This document shows positions 16,986-26,363 of a DNA stretch of 64,000 nt, piece by piece; position 1 is the first letter of the stretch; every line of letters starts with the position of its first letter. The notes under the pieces are model-generated. The model was given only the letters and a program-made list of their open reading frames with translations, ran no database searches and was not told the DNA's origin. This DNA comes from Cephaloticoccus sp. (GTDB lineage: Bacteria; Verrucomicrobiota; Verrucomicrobiia; Opitutales; Opitutaceae). The DNA is taken from the NCBI GenBank assembly GCA_030833445.1, contig JAURHD010000002.1, positions 124,001 to 188,000 on the forward strand, written 5' to 3'. Made by a program: the position numbers and the translations under genes.

Positions 16986-17873
16986 ATGCTATGTGATCGA
17001 GCTTACATGCGGGATGACTACCACCAGCCCAAAACGTCGGTGCTGGTGTGGCTAATGGTCGCTATTGGAGCGGGCTTTATTCTGCAGACCATCTTCCTGC
17101 GCTGGTTCGGGGTCGGAGGCGAATTCGCCAATCTGTTTGCCCTCAGTATCAGCGGATTGCAGTCGGGCAAAGTCTGGACGCTGGTCACCTACTCATTCCT
17201 GCATAGTCCGGCGAACCTGATGCACATTGTCGGCAACCTGCTTGGCTTGTATTTTCTGGGCCGGGAATTGCTGCCTGTCATGGGTGAAAGGCGATTCCTC
17301 GGATTTTATACCACCGCAGTCGTTACCGGAGGGTTGCTCTGGGCCGCGACCAACTGGCACTCGGGCGGCATGGTGCTAGGCGCCTCCGCGGGAGTTTCCG
17401 GACTCCTGATAATCTTCGCCTGTTTTTATCCGAATCGCCAGGTCACCTTCCTGCTGTTCTTCATCCTGCCGGTTACCCTGAAGCCCAAATACGTGGCATG
17501 GGCCCTGCTCGGATTGGATCTTTGTGGCTACATGTTTTATGAAGTGATGGGCGCCGTATCGCCCTTTGGATTTGCCCATTCCGCCCACTTGGGGGGGATG
17601 TTTGCCGGCTGGATCTATTTTCGCTACGTCCACGAGGGTCAGTGGCGACTGCTCCCCAGCCATGCAAGTTTTGAGCTGCCGAAATGGGCCCGGCGCAAGT
17701 CGAAACAGTCGCTGGAATCTCCACGCTATCAGGTCAACATCGGCAATCGGAGTGATCTGAAAGCTGAAGTCGACCGCATCCTCGACAAGATCAACAGTCA
17801 GGGATTCGGTTCATTGACCGACGAGGAAAAACGCGTGCTGGATAGCGCCAAGGACATGTTAAGCCGTCGGTAA
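16986..17873 (+). CDS. Rhomboid family intramembrane serine protease
   Basis: 295 residues from the ATG at 16986 (MLCDRAYMRDDYHQP). The catalytic Ser is in 'GASAGVSG' and the catalytic His in 'FAHSAHLGGMFAGW', within six or so membrane helices; 'HIVGNLLGLYFLGRELL' matches the conserved early helix. The protein cleaves substrates inside the inner membrane. A cytoplasmic C-terminal tail of about 70 charged residues ends 'LTDEEKRVLDSAKDMLSRR', a motif seen at the end of many rhomboids. The ORF could also start at 16938 or 17007; I prefer 16986 because it keeps 'DRAYMR', which I recall as conserved. Start uncertainty is moderate. Confidence 0.9.
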   Translation: MLCDRAYMRDDYHQPKTSVLVWLMVAIGAGFILQTIFLRWFGVGGEFANLFALSISGLQSGKVWTLVTYSFLHSPANLMHIVGNLLGLYFLGRELLPVMGERRFLGFYTTAVVTGGLLWAATNWHSGGMVLGASAGVSGLLIIFACFYPNRQVTFLLFFILPVTLKPKYVAWALLGLDLCGYMFYEVMGAVSPFGFAHSAHLGGMFAGWIYFRYVHEGQWRLLPSHASFELPKWARRKSKQSLESPRYQVNIGNRSDLKAEVDRILDKINSQGFGSLTDEEKRVLDSAKDMLSRR

Positions 17874-17947
17874 TCCAATCCCCCAACCTGCGAACTATTT
17901 AGAGCCGGTCCGAAACAATTCTCCATCAAACCAATCTAAGTTTGCTC

Positions 17948-20161
17948 ATGATATCACCTTCCCGACTGGCCCGGCAAAGTATCCTCCTGCTACTCTTAGC
18001 CCTCGTTGCCGGACCGGCCTTTGCGATCACCGACCGCAAATTCTCGACCTCCCCCACCCTGGCCGCGGAAGCCCGCACCATGGTGCAGCTGCTGTCGCAG
18101 GCGCATTACAACCGGGATGCCGTGCGCAGCAGCAACTATGCGGAAGTGGTTGCTGACTACATGGGGTTTCTCGATGGCCAGCGGATGTTCTTCCTCAAAA
18201 GCGATCGGGAAGAATTCGAAAAGCGCTACAGCAACAGCCTCTACTGGAACATCCTGCGATTGGGCAACATCGACGCCGCTTATGAAATATTTGACGTTTA
18301 TGAACAGCACGTCGAATCCCGGGTGAATTGGATTTTCGATAATCTCGATACCGTCAGCCAAGACCTTGAAACCGAGGATCTCTATCGGATCGACCGGAGC
18401 AAAGTGCAATGGCCCATCAACGCCCTCGAGTCGGATGATCTGTGGCGTAATCGGTTGAAATACGAGCTGATCGGCGAACTCTTGAACAAGAAAACACCTG
18501 AGGAAGCCAAGCAGGCGGTCCACAAGCGTTACGAGCGACTCCTCAAAAATATCGGTGATATGGAGGGATCAGATCTGGCCGAATATTTCCTTTCGTCTGT
18601 CGCTCACCTGTATGATCCGCACTCCACCTATTTCTCCGCGGAGACTTTCGAGGACTTCGGCATCCAAATGAAACTCGAACTGGTGGGCATTGGGGCAATG
18701 CTCGGCTTGGAAGACGATTATTGCGTGGTGCGGGAAATCGTGCCCGGCGGTCCCGCTGATCTAAGCAAGCAGCTCAAACCGAATGACAAGATCATTTCGG
18801 TTTCACAGGACAGTGGTGAGCCCACCGAGATTATCGGAATGAAATTGCGCAAAATAGTGGACATGATCCGCGGCGAGAAGGGCACGAACGTGCATCTGCT
18901 GGTGCAACCCGGCGATGCCCTCGATCCAGCCACACGCAAGGAAATCGTGATCACGCGGGATGTGGTCAAATTAAACTCCGCCCGGGCCCACGCAGGAATT
19001 TTCCAAGTGCCAGGCAAAGACGGCACTACGGTGCCCATTGGCGTGATTGCCCTGCCTTCATTTTACGGACCCGCTGACGACGGAGATACTGACGCGGAAA
19101 AATCCAGCGCTTCAAACGACGTCGCTACTTTGATTGATCAACTCAAGGAAGCCGGGGTGTCTGGTCTGGTGCTTGATCTGCGCCGCAATGGCGGCGGCTT
19201 CTTGTCGGAGGCCATCGATCTAACGGGTCTGTTCATCAAGCAAGGGCCGGTCGTGCAGGTCAAAAATTACGCCGGGGAAATCCAAGTCGATGCTGATGAA
19301 TCCAACAAAATCGCCTACGACGGACCCCTGGCGGTATTGGTTGATCGTTTCAGTGCCTCCGCCTCCGAGATCGTCACTGGTGCACTGCAAAACTATGGTC
19401 GCGCCATCGTGGTAGGCGACAGTTCCACCCACGGCAAAGGTTCGGTGCAAACCATCTTGGAGATGAAGAACTTTGTCCCGCAACTGGCTCGCTCCCCGCT
19501 CAAAACCGGTGCGACCAAGCTGACCATTCAGAAATACTATTTGCCCAACGGAAATTCCACCCAGCTCAAGGGAGTGGTGCCCGATATTGTGCTCCCCTCA
19601 CGCGAGGACTATCTGCCCATCGGCGAGAGTGATCTGCCACATGCCTTGGTCTGGGACGAAGTCCCAACTACGTTTTTCGAAGGCAAGCCCCTGAATGCGG
19701 ATTTGGTCGGTTTTCTTAAAACCGCGAGTTTGTTGCGCCAGGAAGAATTACCCGAATTCGCTTACCTGCGCAAAGGGGTCAATTGGTTCAAGGAGCGCCA
19801 ACAGGATAAATTGGTTTCCCTGAATCTGGATCGGCGGCGCGAACAACAAACCGAAGACAAAGCCTTCCTCAAGGAACTGAAGCAGGAAAAGAAACAACTG
19901 GCTGACCTGGATTTCCCTTATCAGGAATTCCGCCTCGGTCCTCCGCCGCCTCCCCCAATCAAAGCCGAACCCAAGGCTGATGACCTTGACGACGAGGATG
20001 AGGACTTGGCGGATGCCGACGAGAACGCAGCATTCTCTAAAGTAGATGTGCACTTAAAGGAATGTCTGCGCGTGGTCGGTGACGCGATCGCCTTGGCCCA
20101 AAACAAACAATATTGGGTCAGCAATCGACCGCCATTGACCGCACCCGCGGACAAAGGTTAG
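17948..20161 (+). CDS. Tail-specific/carboxy-terminal processing protease (Tsp/Prc, S41)
   Basis: 737 residues from the ATG at 17948; the track starts at a TTG two codons earlier. An N-terminal signal peptide ('ILLLLLALVAGPAFA') sends it to the periplasm. A helical N-terminal domain ('MVQLLSQAHYN') is followed by a PDZ domain (about residues 235-330, 'IGAMLGLEDDYCVVREI') and the S41 catalytic domain, with Ser in 'DRFSASASEIV' and Lys in 'STHGKGSVQ'. The C-terminal part is of the DUF3340 kind. A short run of prolines ('LGPPPPPP') and an acidic stretch lie near the end. It degrades or trims periplasmic proteins. The stop overlaps the convergent prmC stop by 4 bases. Confidence 0.93.
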   Translation: MISPSRLARQSILLLLLALVAGPAFAITDRKFSTSPTLAAEARTMVQLLSQAHYNRDAVRSSNYAEVVADYMGFLDGQRMFFLKSDREEFEKRYSNSLYWNILRLGNIDAAYEIFDVYEQHVESRVNWIFDNLDTVSQDLETEDLYRIDRSKVQWPINALESDDLWRNRLKYELIGELLNKKTPEEAKQAVHKRYERLLKNIGDMEGSDLAEYFLSSVAHLYDPHSTYFSAETFEDFGIQMKLELVGIGAMLGLEDDYCVVREIVPGGPADLSKQLKPNDKIISVSQDSGEPTEIIGMKLRKIVDMIRGEKGTNVHLLVQPGDALDPATRKEIVITRDVVKLNSARAHAGIFQVPGKDGTTVPIGVIALPSFYGPADDGDTDAEKSSASNDVATLIDQLKEAGVSGLVLDLRRNGGGFLSEAIDLTGLFIKQGPVVQVKNYAGEIQVDADESNKIAYDGPLAVLVDRFSASASEIVTGALQNYGRAIVVGDSSTHGKGSVQTILEMKNFVPQLARSPLKTGATKLTIQKYYLPNGNSTQLKGVVPDIVLPSREDYLPIGESDLPHALVWDEVPTTFFEGKPLNADLVGFLKTASLLRQEELPEFAYLRKGVNWFKERQQDKLVSLNLDRRREQQTEDKAFLKELKQEKKQLADLDFPYQEFRLGPPPPPPIKAEPKADDLDDEDEDLADADENAAFSKVDVHLKECLRVVGDAIALAQNKQYWVSNRPPLTAPADKG

Positions 20162-21006
20162 TCCACCCAGGCGAAGGCATAGCGCGGCCGGCCCGTCAAA
20201 TCGGCCGCGAACTCGAAACGCGCATAACCTGCCGTGGTGAACAAACGCGCAAGTTCCTCGTGCTGGGCAATTCCGGTTTCCATGGCAATCAATCCACTAT
20301 GTTCCAGATGGGCCAAGGCATGGCCAATAATGTGACGATAGGCCTCCAAACCGGTTATGCCCGGGGTTAGGGCTACTCGGGGTTCATAATTGCGGACTTC
20401 GGCCAATGAATCCGCGGTTTCCTCGGCCGACAAATATGGAGGATTCGCCACTATCAGCTGAAATTTCGCGTCGCCAGAAAGCTGCCCAAACCAATCGGAC
20501 TGTAGAACCGAGACGCGATCACCCAAAGACAGAGATTTAGTATTTTCCGTGGCCAGCGCTATGGCTTCAGAACTGATATCAAGGGCCGCTACCTGCGTTT
20601 TGGGATAATGGGCAGCCAAGGCCAGAGCGATTGCTCCACTACCCGTGCCCAGATCCAGAATCGTCGTCGGCGGCTGGGGCAATTTCGCCACCACTAGCGA
20701 CAGCAAGTATTCGGTCTCCGGTCGCGGAATCAGCGCCCGTCGGTCAACCTTCAGTGTTATCCCAAAGAAATCCGTTTCACCGACAATATATTGCAGAGGT
20801 TCGCGTTGCCCGCGACGACGGACCATACCCCGAATCTGCTCTAATTCGGATTCAATCAGCGGCCGTTCAAACTGCAGATAGAGCTGCATCCGCGGCAGAC
20901 CCATGGCATGGCCAACCAAGTGCTCGGCATTCAGTCGGGCATTCTCAACGCCTTTGCCGGTCAGATATTCCGTCGTCTTCTTGATGATATCGAGAACCGT
21001 ATGCAT
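20158..21006 (-). CDS. prmC: Peptide chain release factor N5-glutamine methyltransferase PrmC (HemK)
   Basis: 282 residues. The N-terminal helical domain ('YLTGKGVENARLNAEHLVGHAM') is followed by 'QYIVGETDFFGITL' and the SAM-binding motif 'ILDLGTGSGAIALALA'. The catalytic NPPY appears in 'LIVANPPYLSAEE'. The enzyme methylates the Gln of the GGQ motif in release factors RF1 and RF2. It lies 8 bases downstream of prfA on the same strand, so enzyme and substrate are encoded together, a common pairing. Confidence 0.97.
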   Translation of the reverse strand: MHTVLDIIKKTTEYLTGKGVENARLNAEHLVGHAMGLPRMQLYLQFERPLIESELEQIRGMVRRRGQREPLQYIVGETDFFGITLKVDRRALIPRPETEYLLSLVVAKLPQPPTTILDLGTGSGAIALALAAHYPKTQVAALDISSEAIALATENTKSLSLGDRVSVLQSDWFGQLSGDAKFQLIVANPPYLSAEETADSLAEVRNYEPRVALTPGITGLEAYRHIIGHALAHLEHSGLIAMETGIAQHEELARLFTTAGYARFEFAADLTGRPRYAFAWVD

Positions 21007-21014
21007 GAGCCAAC

Positions 21015-22112
21015 TTAGTATCCGGTGCCGATTCCACGGTTAAGGGCCGCAAGTTTCTCCGCATGGACCGCGCGTTGCAGTGCGGTCAGGAGGGTGCCAA
21101 TATCGCCTTCCATCACCTCGGGTAGATTTTGCAAGGTGAGGCCGATGCGGTGATCAGTCACCCGGTTCTGGGGGAAATTATAAGTCCGAATACGTTCGCT
21201 GCGATCACCCGAGCCAACCTGACTTTTCCGTTCGCTGGCATACTTGGCCTTTTCCTCATCCTCACGCAATTTGAGCAGACGTGAACGCAGCACCGTCATG
21301 GCCTTCGCTTTGTTCTTCAGTTGCGAACGCTCATCCGCGCACTGCACGATCAACCCGCTGGGCTTGTGTTGGATTTGAACGGCGGAGTCGGTGGTATTTA
21401 CGCCCTGCCCACCCGGACCACTCGCCCGGCAAACGGAAATCTCCAGATCCTGCGGGTCTATTTGGATATCCACTTCCTGCGCTTCCGGCAGCACGGCCAC
21501 AGTCACAGTTGAGGTATGAATGCGGCCATTGGCTTCGGTCACGGGCACGCGTTGCACGCGCTGCACACCACTTTCGTATTTCAGTTGTTTGTAAACATCG
21601 GTGCCGACGATCAGGAATATTACCTCTTTGAGACCGCCACGCTCCGAAGGACTGCTGCTCATGGGTTGAATCTTCCAACCCTGATCCTCGGCGTAACGGG
21701 TGTAGAGCCGGTAAAGTTCTGCCGCGAAGAGACTGGCTTCATCCCCACCAGTGCCCGCGCGGATTTCAAACACCGTGTTCCGCGAATCGGTGGGATCGGG
21801 AGGAATCATCGCCAACAGGATCGTGGCATACAAATCCGACAATTCCTGTTGCATGGCTGGCACTTCTGACTGGGCCAACTCACGCAATTCGGCGTCTGCC
21901 GCCGTATCCTTGCCGAGTGCCACCGCCTCCACCAGGTTGACCTCCAACTTGGCATATTTGGTGTGATCCGCGATCAGTTCACCCAAGCGCTGATGTTCAC
22001 GGGTCACATCGGCCGCGCGGCGCGAATTATTATAAAAGGTCGGATCCGCCATCTGGGCGGCCAGTTCTTCAAAGCGTTGTCTAAAGGGAGTTATGTCGGG
22101 CAGGGCATCCAT
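21015..22112 (-). CDS. prfA: Peptide chain release factor 1 (RF1)
   Basis: 365 residues. The catalytic GGQ lies in 'ASGPGGQGVNTTDSAVQI'. The codon-recognition loop region reads 'QRVPVTEANGRIHTST', where PVT corresponds to the PxT tripeptide of RF1 (UAA/UAG) rather than the SPF of RF2. Length fits RF1. It releases the finished peptide at UAA and UAG codons. It is the first gene of a prfA-prmC operon; prmC follows by 8 bases. Confidence 0.97.
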   Translation of the reverse strand: MDALPDITPFRQRFEELAAQMADPTFYNNSRRAADVTREHQRLGELIADHTKYAKLEVNLVEAVALGKDTAADAELRELAQSEVPAMQQELSDLYATILLAMIPPDPTDSRNTVFEIRAGTGGDEASLFAAELYRLYTRYAEDQGWKIQPMSSSPSERGGLKEVIFLIVGTDVYKQLKYESGVQRVQRVPVTEANGRIHTSTVTVAVLPEAQEVDIQIDPQDLEISVCRASGPGGQGVNTTDSAVQIQHKPSGLIVQCADERSQLKNKAKAMTVLRSRLLKLREDEEKAKYASERKSQVGSGDRSERIRTYNFPQNRVTDHRIGLTLQNLPEVMEGDIGTLLTALQRAVHAEKLAALNRGIGTGY

Positions 22113-22215
22113 AGCAGGAATGGGAAGGAGATTTGCGAATTGCGTGAACCGCTACTTTGCGGCTTCTAACTAGGCACAGGTATCCGGTGGATTTCCCTAC
22201 CGGTGCTGATTCGCA

Positions 22216-23241
22216 ATGCCGACTACACTTTTCACACAGAACACCATCGCCTGTATTTGGGATTTCGACAAGACCCTAATACCGGGTTACATGCAGGCTC
22301 CCCTCTTTCGTCGGCACGGCGTGGATGAGAGCGTCTTTTGGGCCGAGACCAATGCCATGCTTGAGCAATATCGCAAGCGCGGCTACCACCTCTCGGGCGA
22401 AATCAGCTATCTGAATCATATTCTGACCTACGTTCTGGCGGGTAAGTTTGGCCGTCTCAACAATCAGTTGCTGCGGGAATACGGCGCGGACATCGAATTC
22501 TATCCGGGTCTACCGGGCTTTTTCGATCTTTCCAAATCCTACGCGGAGGAGAAACCCGAATATCGCAAACACGAGATTCAACTGGAGCATTATATCGTCA
22601 GCACTGGCTTGGCTGAAATGATCCGGGGTAGTGCCATCGCGCCGCATGTCGATGGTATCTGGGGTTGCGAGTTCATTGAGAGCCCCCTGCAACCCGGCTT
22701 CCTGAAGCAGCGGGAAATGGAGCTGTCAGCCGATGCGGTGATCGCCCAGATCGGCATGGTCATCGACAACACCACCAAGACCAAGGCGCTCTTTGAAATC
22801 AACAAAGGCACCAACAAGAATCCGGCCATCGACGTAAACTCCAATGTGAAACCGGAGGACCGGCGCATCCCGTTTCAGAACATGATCTATATCGCCGATG
22901 GTCCAAGCGACATCCCCAGTTTCTCCGTTGTCAAAGGTGGCGGTGGCCGCACCTACGGCGTCTACAATCCCGACCACGGCGGTGAATTTGAACAAAATGA
23001 CCGCCTGCTCCAGGCCGGGCGTATCCACGGTTATGGCCCGGCCGATTACACCAAGGGCAGCAGCACGTCTCGCTGGTTGCGGATGCATGTGCACGCGATC
23101 TGTGACCGCATTGTCTCAGACCGCGAACAAGCGGTGACCAAACAAACCAGCAAACCTCCGCGCCATCTCAATCTGACACCTGAGGAAGAAGAAGCTTTGC
23201 GGGTAGCCAAGCAACCCAAGCAAAGTTCCTTTCTCGAGTAA
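22216..23241 (+). CDS. HAD family hydrolase
   Basis: 341 residues. The nucleophile motif DxDxT is at residues 17-21 ('WDFDKTLIPGYMQ'), followed by a long cap. Conserved motif II lies in 'YIVSTG' (Ser/Thr) and motif IV in 'IYIADGPSDIPSF', with the acidic pair ending the active site. The family contains phosphatases and phosphotransferases; the substrate cannot be inferred. The start at 22216 has no strong SD. It is divergent from prfA and is followed by a strong bidirectional terminator. The C-terminal 40 residues are hydrophilic and of low complexity. Confidence 0.88.
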   Translation: MPTTLFTQNTIACIWDFDKTLIPGYMQAPLFRRHGVDESVFWAETNAMLEQYRKRGYHLSGEISYLNHILTYVLAGKFGRLNNQLLREYGADIEFYPGLPGFFDLSKSYAEEKPEYRKHEIQLEHYIVSTGLAEMIRGSAIAPHVDGIWGCEFIESPLQPGFLKQREMELSADAVIAQIGMVIDNTTKTKALFEINKGTNKNPAIDVNSNVKPEDRRIPFQNMIYIADGPSDIPSFSVVKGGGGRTYGVYNPDHGGEFEQNDRLLQAGRIHGYGPADYTKGSSTSRWLRMHVHAICDRIVSDREQAVTKQTSKPPRHLNLTPEEEEALRVAKQPKQSSFLE

Positions 23242-23263
23242 GGTCCCGCGTTTCTCCCAACAA

Positions 23264-23291
23264 AAAAGGCGCACCCTAAGGTGCGCCTTTT
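23264..23291. terminator. Bidirectional intrinsic terminator
   Basis: AAAAGGCGCACC-CTAA-GGTGCGCCTTTT: an 8-bp GC-rich core extended by A/T pairs. It ends the HAD gene on the plus strand and serves the minus-strand remnant (23312-23880) from the other side. Confidence 0.92.
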
Positions 23292-23311
23292 GAATTTATT
23301 GGCCGACCAAC

Positions 23312-23880
23312 TTAACGACCACCCGATGGACTCACAGGAGTTACCACACTCGGATCAACCGGAGTGATTGGCGTCGTGATGGTCGGAGTCGCTGTGGTAT
23401 TTGTAGTAGTCGTGGTGGTCGTTGTTTGACCAGCGGCATTGGTAGTCGTCGTGCTGGTTGTCTGCTGGACCGTAGGGGCCGTAGCTGTCACTCCGGAAGT
23501 ATTTGCCGCATTACCTTGAGTGGTCCCGGTGGTTGCACCGGCGGCAGCTGCACTGGAAATACTAGTGGCAGAGGCCGTGGCCCCACCCCGTGCCGCCGAG
23601 GTCGCGGCCGCATTACTGGCCGCGTTGGTAATCGCTTGAGCGACCGTTGCCGCATTGCTCGTGGCAGTTCCGCTCGAAGTGGCGGTGGCCACGGTTGTTT
23701 TAACCGCACCTTGCACGGCTGCTTCAGTAACGGCAGCGGCAGCAGTCGAAGCTGCTGCGGAGGCATTCGTTGCTGCACAAGGTCCCCCGCATCGGCCTGA
23801 TTACGGGCCAAACTGAGGGCAAATCGGTAGAGCGGCGCGTAATGCACATCCACCAATTGGGTAAAAGCCTTGTTGCTCAT
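23312..23880 (-). pseudogene. ECF sigma factor 5' end joined out of frame to an Ala/Thr-rich tail
   Basis: Reading from the ATG at 23880, the first 37 codons (MSNKAFTQLVDVHYAPLYR..., 'SLARNQADAGDLVQQ') match ECF sigma-70 region 2. The expected continuation ('TFxxWxxK') is absent. After 'LVQQ' this frame is a low-quality shadow ending at 23488. From there another frame (23716 onward, ending at 23312) is very rich in Ala, Thr, Ser and Gln ('TTTTTTTTN', 'VTPVSPSGG' at the end). That tail resembles the C-terminal end of FecR-type proteins from related organisms, but I am not sure. I read it as a deletion joining the 5' end of a sigma gene to the 3' end of a following gene. Confidence 0.6.
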
Positions 23881-23937
23881 CGTAGATCTGAGATACTCGA
23901 AGGTTCTTTATTCCCGGAAACTCGATTAACTGCAACT

Positions 23938-26304
23938 ATGCTTCTGTTTCACCTGCCACCCAATTTGCCCGCCGCCATTGCACGCGGCGCGATTCCGCTT
24001 AGGGTGGAGCTTGAACTCGATACCGCCCTTGATCCGGCACTTTTGCCTCCGTTGGCCCTGCTCCAACGTTGGTGCGGCGCGGCGGAGCCCCCCAAATTCA
24101 TCCAACTTTCGCGCCAGCAACTCACCGAACTCGTTCACGCTGCATCCGATCTGCCCATCTTCTGTGATAAGGGCCGGGATACCAGCTGGCCCTACCCTGA
24201 CCTCTTGACCGCCAAAGCCATCCAACCTGAAGCGCCTGACGCCGCCCCCACTGAAATCCAACGCCGGCCACGCGAACGGGACATCACACCTGCAGTTATC
24301 GACGGCAGTGAGCATTACCTTGCGATCACGCTGCCGTCACGCGAACACCACGGTTATCGTTCGATGTTGGAGTTCTTGAAATCCAACGGCTTCACCCTTG
24401 AACCATCAAATCGCAAGTGGTGGCTGCGTGACCGCCACAAGGTGCTCAACTTGCTCGCGGAACATGGGCATCGCCTCCGTGAGAATTTCGATGCCGATTT
24501 CACGGACAATTTCCTCGAGCGCACGGCCAATTTGCACGACGCCAATATCACCGCGGATGTAGCGGAAAACGGGGACGAGTTCGTTTTGAATCTCGACTTG
24601 CATGCGGGTAACGCCCCGGAAGCGGAAGTGCGCGCGGCCCTTGCCACGGGGCGTAACTATATCGAGCACGACGGACGGATTTACCTGCTCGACCAGGCCC
24701 GCTTGGAAAAACTGGGCGCGGCCCAGAAGGCCCTGAACAGTTCAGCTCAGAGCACGGCCGCCGCTCATACATCACTCCGCATCACCCGCGCCCGGGTGCC
24801 GGAGGCCCAGTCCATTATCGACGAACTCTCGCCCAACTTCCAGCCCTCCACGGCTTGGAGTGAACGCAGTCGGGCCTTGCGCGAACTCACCGCTCTCCCC
24901 CGGGCTCCGATCCCGACGGAATATGAGACCTTGTTGCGTCCCTATCAGCGGCTCGGCGCAGCCTGGCTCTGGTATCTGCACAATCAAGGCCTGGGCGGAG
25001 TGCTCGCCGACGAAATGGGTCTCGGCAAAACCCTGCAGGCGCTCGCCCTTTTGGTCGCATTGCCGATCGACGCCAACACCACCCGCCTGGTCGTCGCCCC
25101 CGCTTCCCTGCTGGAAAACTGGCGCCGCGAAACTGCCAAGTTCACCCCGCAACTCCGCGTTTTTGTCCATCACGGCAACCAGCGGTTGAAGAGCGCCACC
25201 CAATTCGCGGGACACGATTTGGTCATCACCAGTTACGGCACGCTCACCCGCGATAAAAAGGTTTTCGCGAGCGTCGAGTTCGCCTGTGCCATGGCCGACG
25301 AAGCCCAGCACATCAAGAACCGGCACTCACAGAACGCCACCGCCCTACGCGCCCTACGCGCCAAGACCCGCTTCGTGCTGACCGGCACCCCGCTCGAAAA
25401 CTCATTCGATGATCTGCGTTCATTGTTCACCTTCTTGATGCCGGGTCTGCTTGAGATCATGCCGACCGGCACTCGTGGTGACGAACGTGCCTGGCACGAT
25501 GAACGCCTGCGCCAACGCACCGCTCCCTATATTCTCCGTCGCACCAAATTGGCCGTGGCCCCGGAACTGCCCGAGAAGATCGAGCAAATCCTTTGGTGCG
25601 AACCAACACCGGCGCAGCAGACTCTCTACCGCCAATTCCAAGAGAAGTCAGAACGCGAAATGCTCGATCTGGCCGCCGGTGGCGCCACCGAAGGCCGCTT
25701 GCGCATGGCCACACTCACGCAACTCCTGCGCTTGCGTCAAATTTGCTGCGACCCCCGCTTGGTCGACCCTGATTCCGTCGCCAAACACTCCTCAAAACTG
25801 GAGGCACTCCGCGAGTTATTGGCCGAAGCCATCGATGATGGTCACCGGGTGCTGGTGTTTTCGCAATTCACCTCCCTGCTCGCCCTCCTGCGCCCTGATC
25901 TTGAATCTCAGGATATCGATTATTGTTATCTCGACGGATCGATGTCGGCGAAGCAGCGGCAGACCGAGGTCGACCGCTTCCAGAATAATTCCGACATCCC
26001 GCTGTTCCTGCTTTCACTCAAGGCCGGCGGCACGGGTCTCAATTTGACCGGCGCAGATATTGTGGTGCATCTCGATCCGTGGTGGAATCCGGCGGTCGAA
26101 GCCCAGGCCACCGACCGGGCGCACCGCATCGGCCAAACTCGCACCGTCACCAGCTACAAGTTGATTTGCAGCGGCACGGTGGAGGAAAAGGTGCTCGCTT
26201 TGCAGGACGAAAAACGCGCGCTTCTCGCCGGCGTCTTCGAAGCCAGCGACGCAACTACGGCCAAACTCTCCCTCAACGATCTGCAATCCTTGTTGAAAGA
26301 TTAA
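23938..26304 (+). CDS. SNF2-family DEAD/DEAH-type ATPase
   Basis: 788 residues from the ATG at 23938 (MLLFHLPPNLP); the longer ORF starts at 23770 inside the sigma remnant. An N-terminal region of about 350 residues is followed by the SNF2 ATPase core: Walker A 'LADEMGLGKTLQAL', Walker B 'MADEAQHIKN', 'LTGTPLENSFDDL', then the C-terminal helicase half with 'VFSQFTSLLALLRP', 'LDGSMSAKQR' and 'ATDRAHRIGQTR'. SNF2 proteins translocate on double-stranded DNA and act in repair or transcription. No partner genes of restriction or defence systems lie nearby. It is likely monocistronic. Confidence 0.9.
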   Translation: MLLFHLPPNLPAAIARGAIPLRVELELDTALDPALLPPLALLQRWCGAAEPPKFIQLSRQQLTELVHAASDLPIFCDKGRDTSWPYPDLLTAKAIQPEAPDAAPTEIQRRPRERDITPAVIDGSEHYLAITLPSREHHGYRSMLEFLKSNGFTLEPSNRKWWLRDRHKVLNLLAEHGHRLRENFDADFTDNFLERTANLHDANITADVAENGDEFVLNLDLHAGNAPEAEVRAALATGRNYIEHDGRIYLLDQARLEKLGAAQKALNSSAQSTAAAHTSLRITRARVPEAQSIIDELSPNFQPSTAWSERSRALRELTALPRAPIPTEYETLLRPYQRLGAAWLWYLHNQGLGGVLADEMGLGKTLQALALLVALPIDANTTRLVVAPASLLENWRRETAKFTPQLRVFVHHGNQRLKSATQFAGHDLVITSYGTLTRDKKVFASVEFACAMADEAQHIKNRHSQNATALRALRAKTRFVLTGTPLENSFDDLRSLFTFLMPGLLEIMPTGTRGDERAWHDERLRQRTAPYILRRTKLAVAPELPEKIEQILWCEPTPAQQTLYRQFQEKSEREMLDLAAGGATEGRLRMATLTQLLRLRQICCDPRLVDPDSVAKHSSKLEALRELLAEAIDDGHRVLVFSQFTSLLALLRPDLESQDIDYCYLDGSMSAKQRQTEVDRFQNNSDIPLFLLSLKAGGTGLNLTGADIVVHLDPWWNPAVEAQATDRAHRIGQTRTVTSYKLICSGTVEEKVLALQDEKRALLAGVFEASDATTAKLSLNDLQSLLKD

Positions 26305-26363
26305 AGTCTTAACGCCGGAACAACCTCGCCACAAGAGTGGGTGGTGTTTTCACATTCTATCCC

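Noticed and set aside
23488-23880. Full 130-residue sigma-like protein
   Set aside because: Only the first 37 residues are sigma-like; the remainder is a Pro/Arg/Leu-rich shadow of the Ala/Thr-rich frame.
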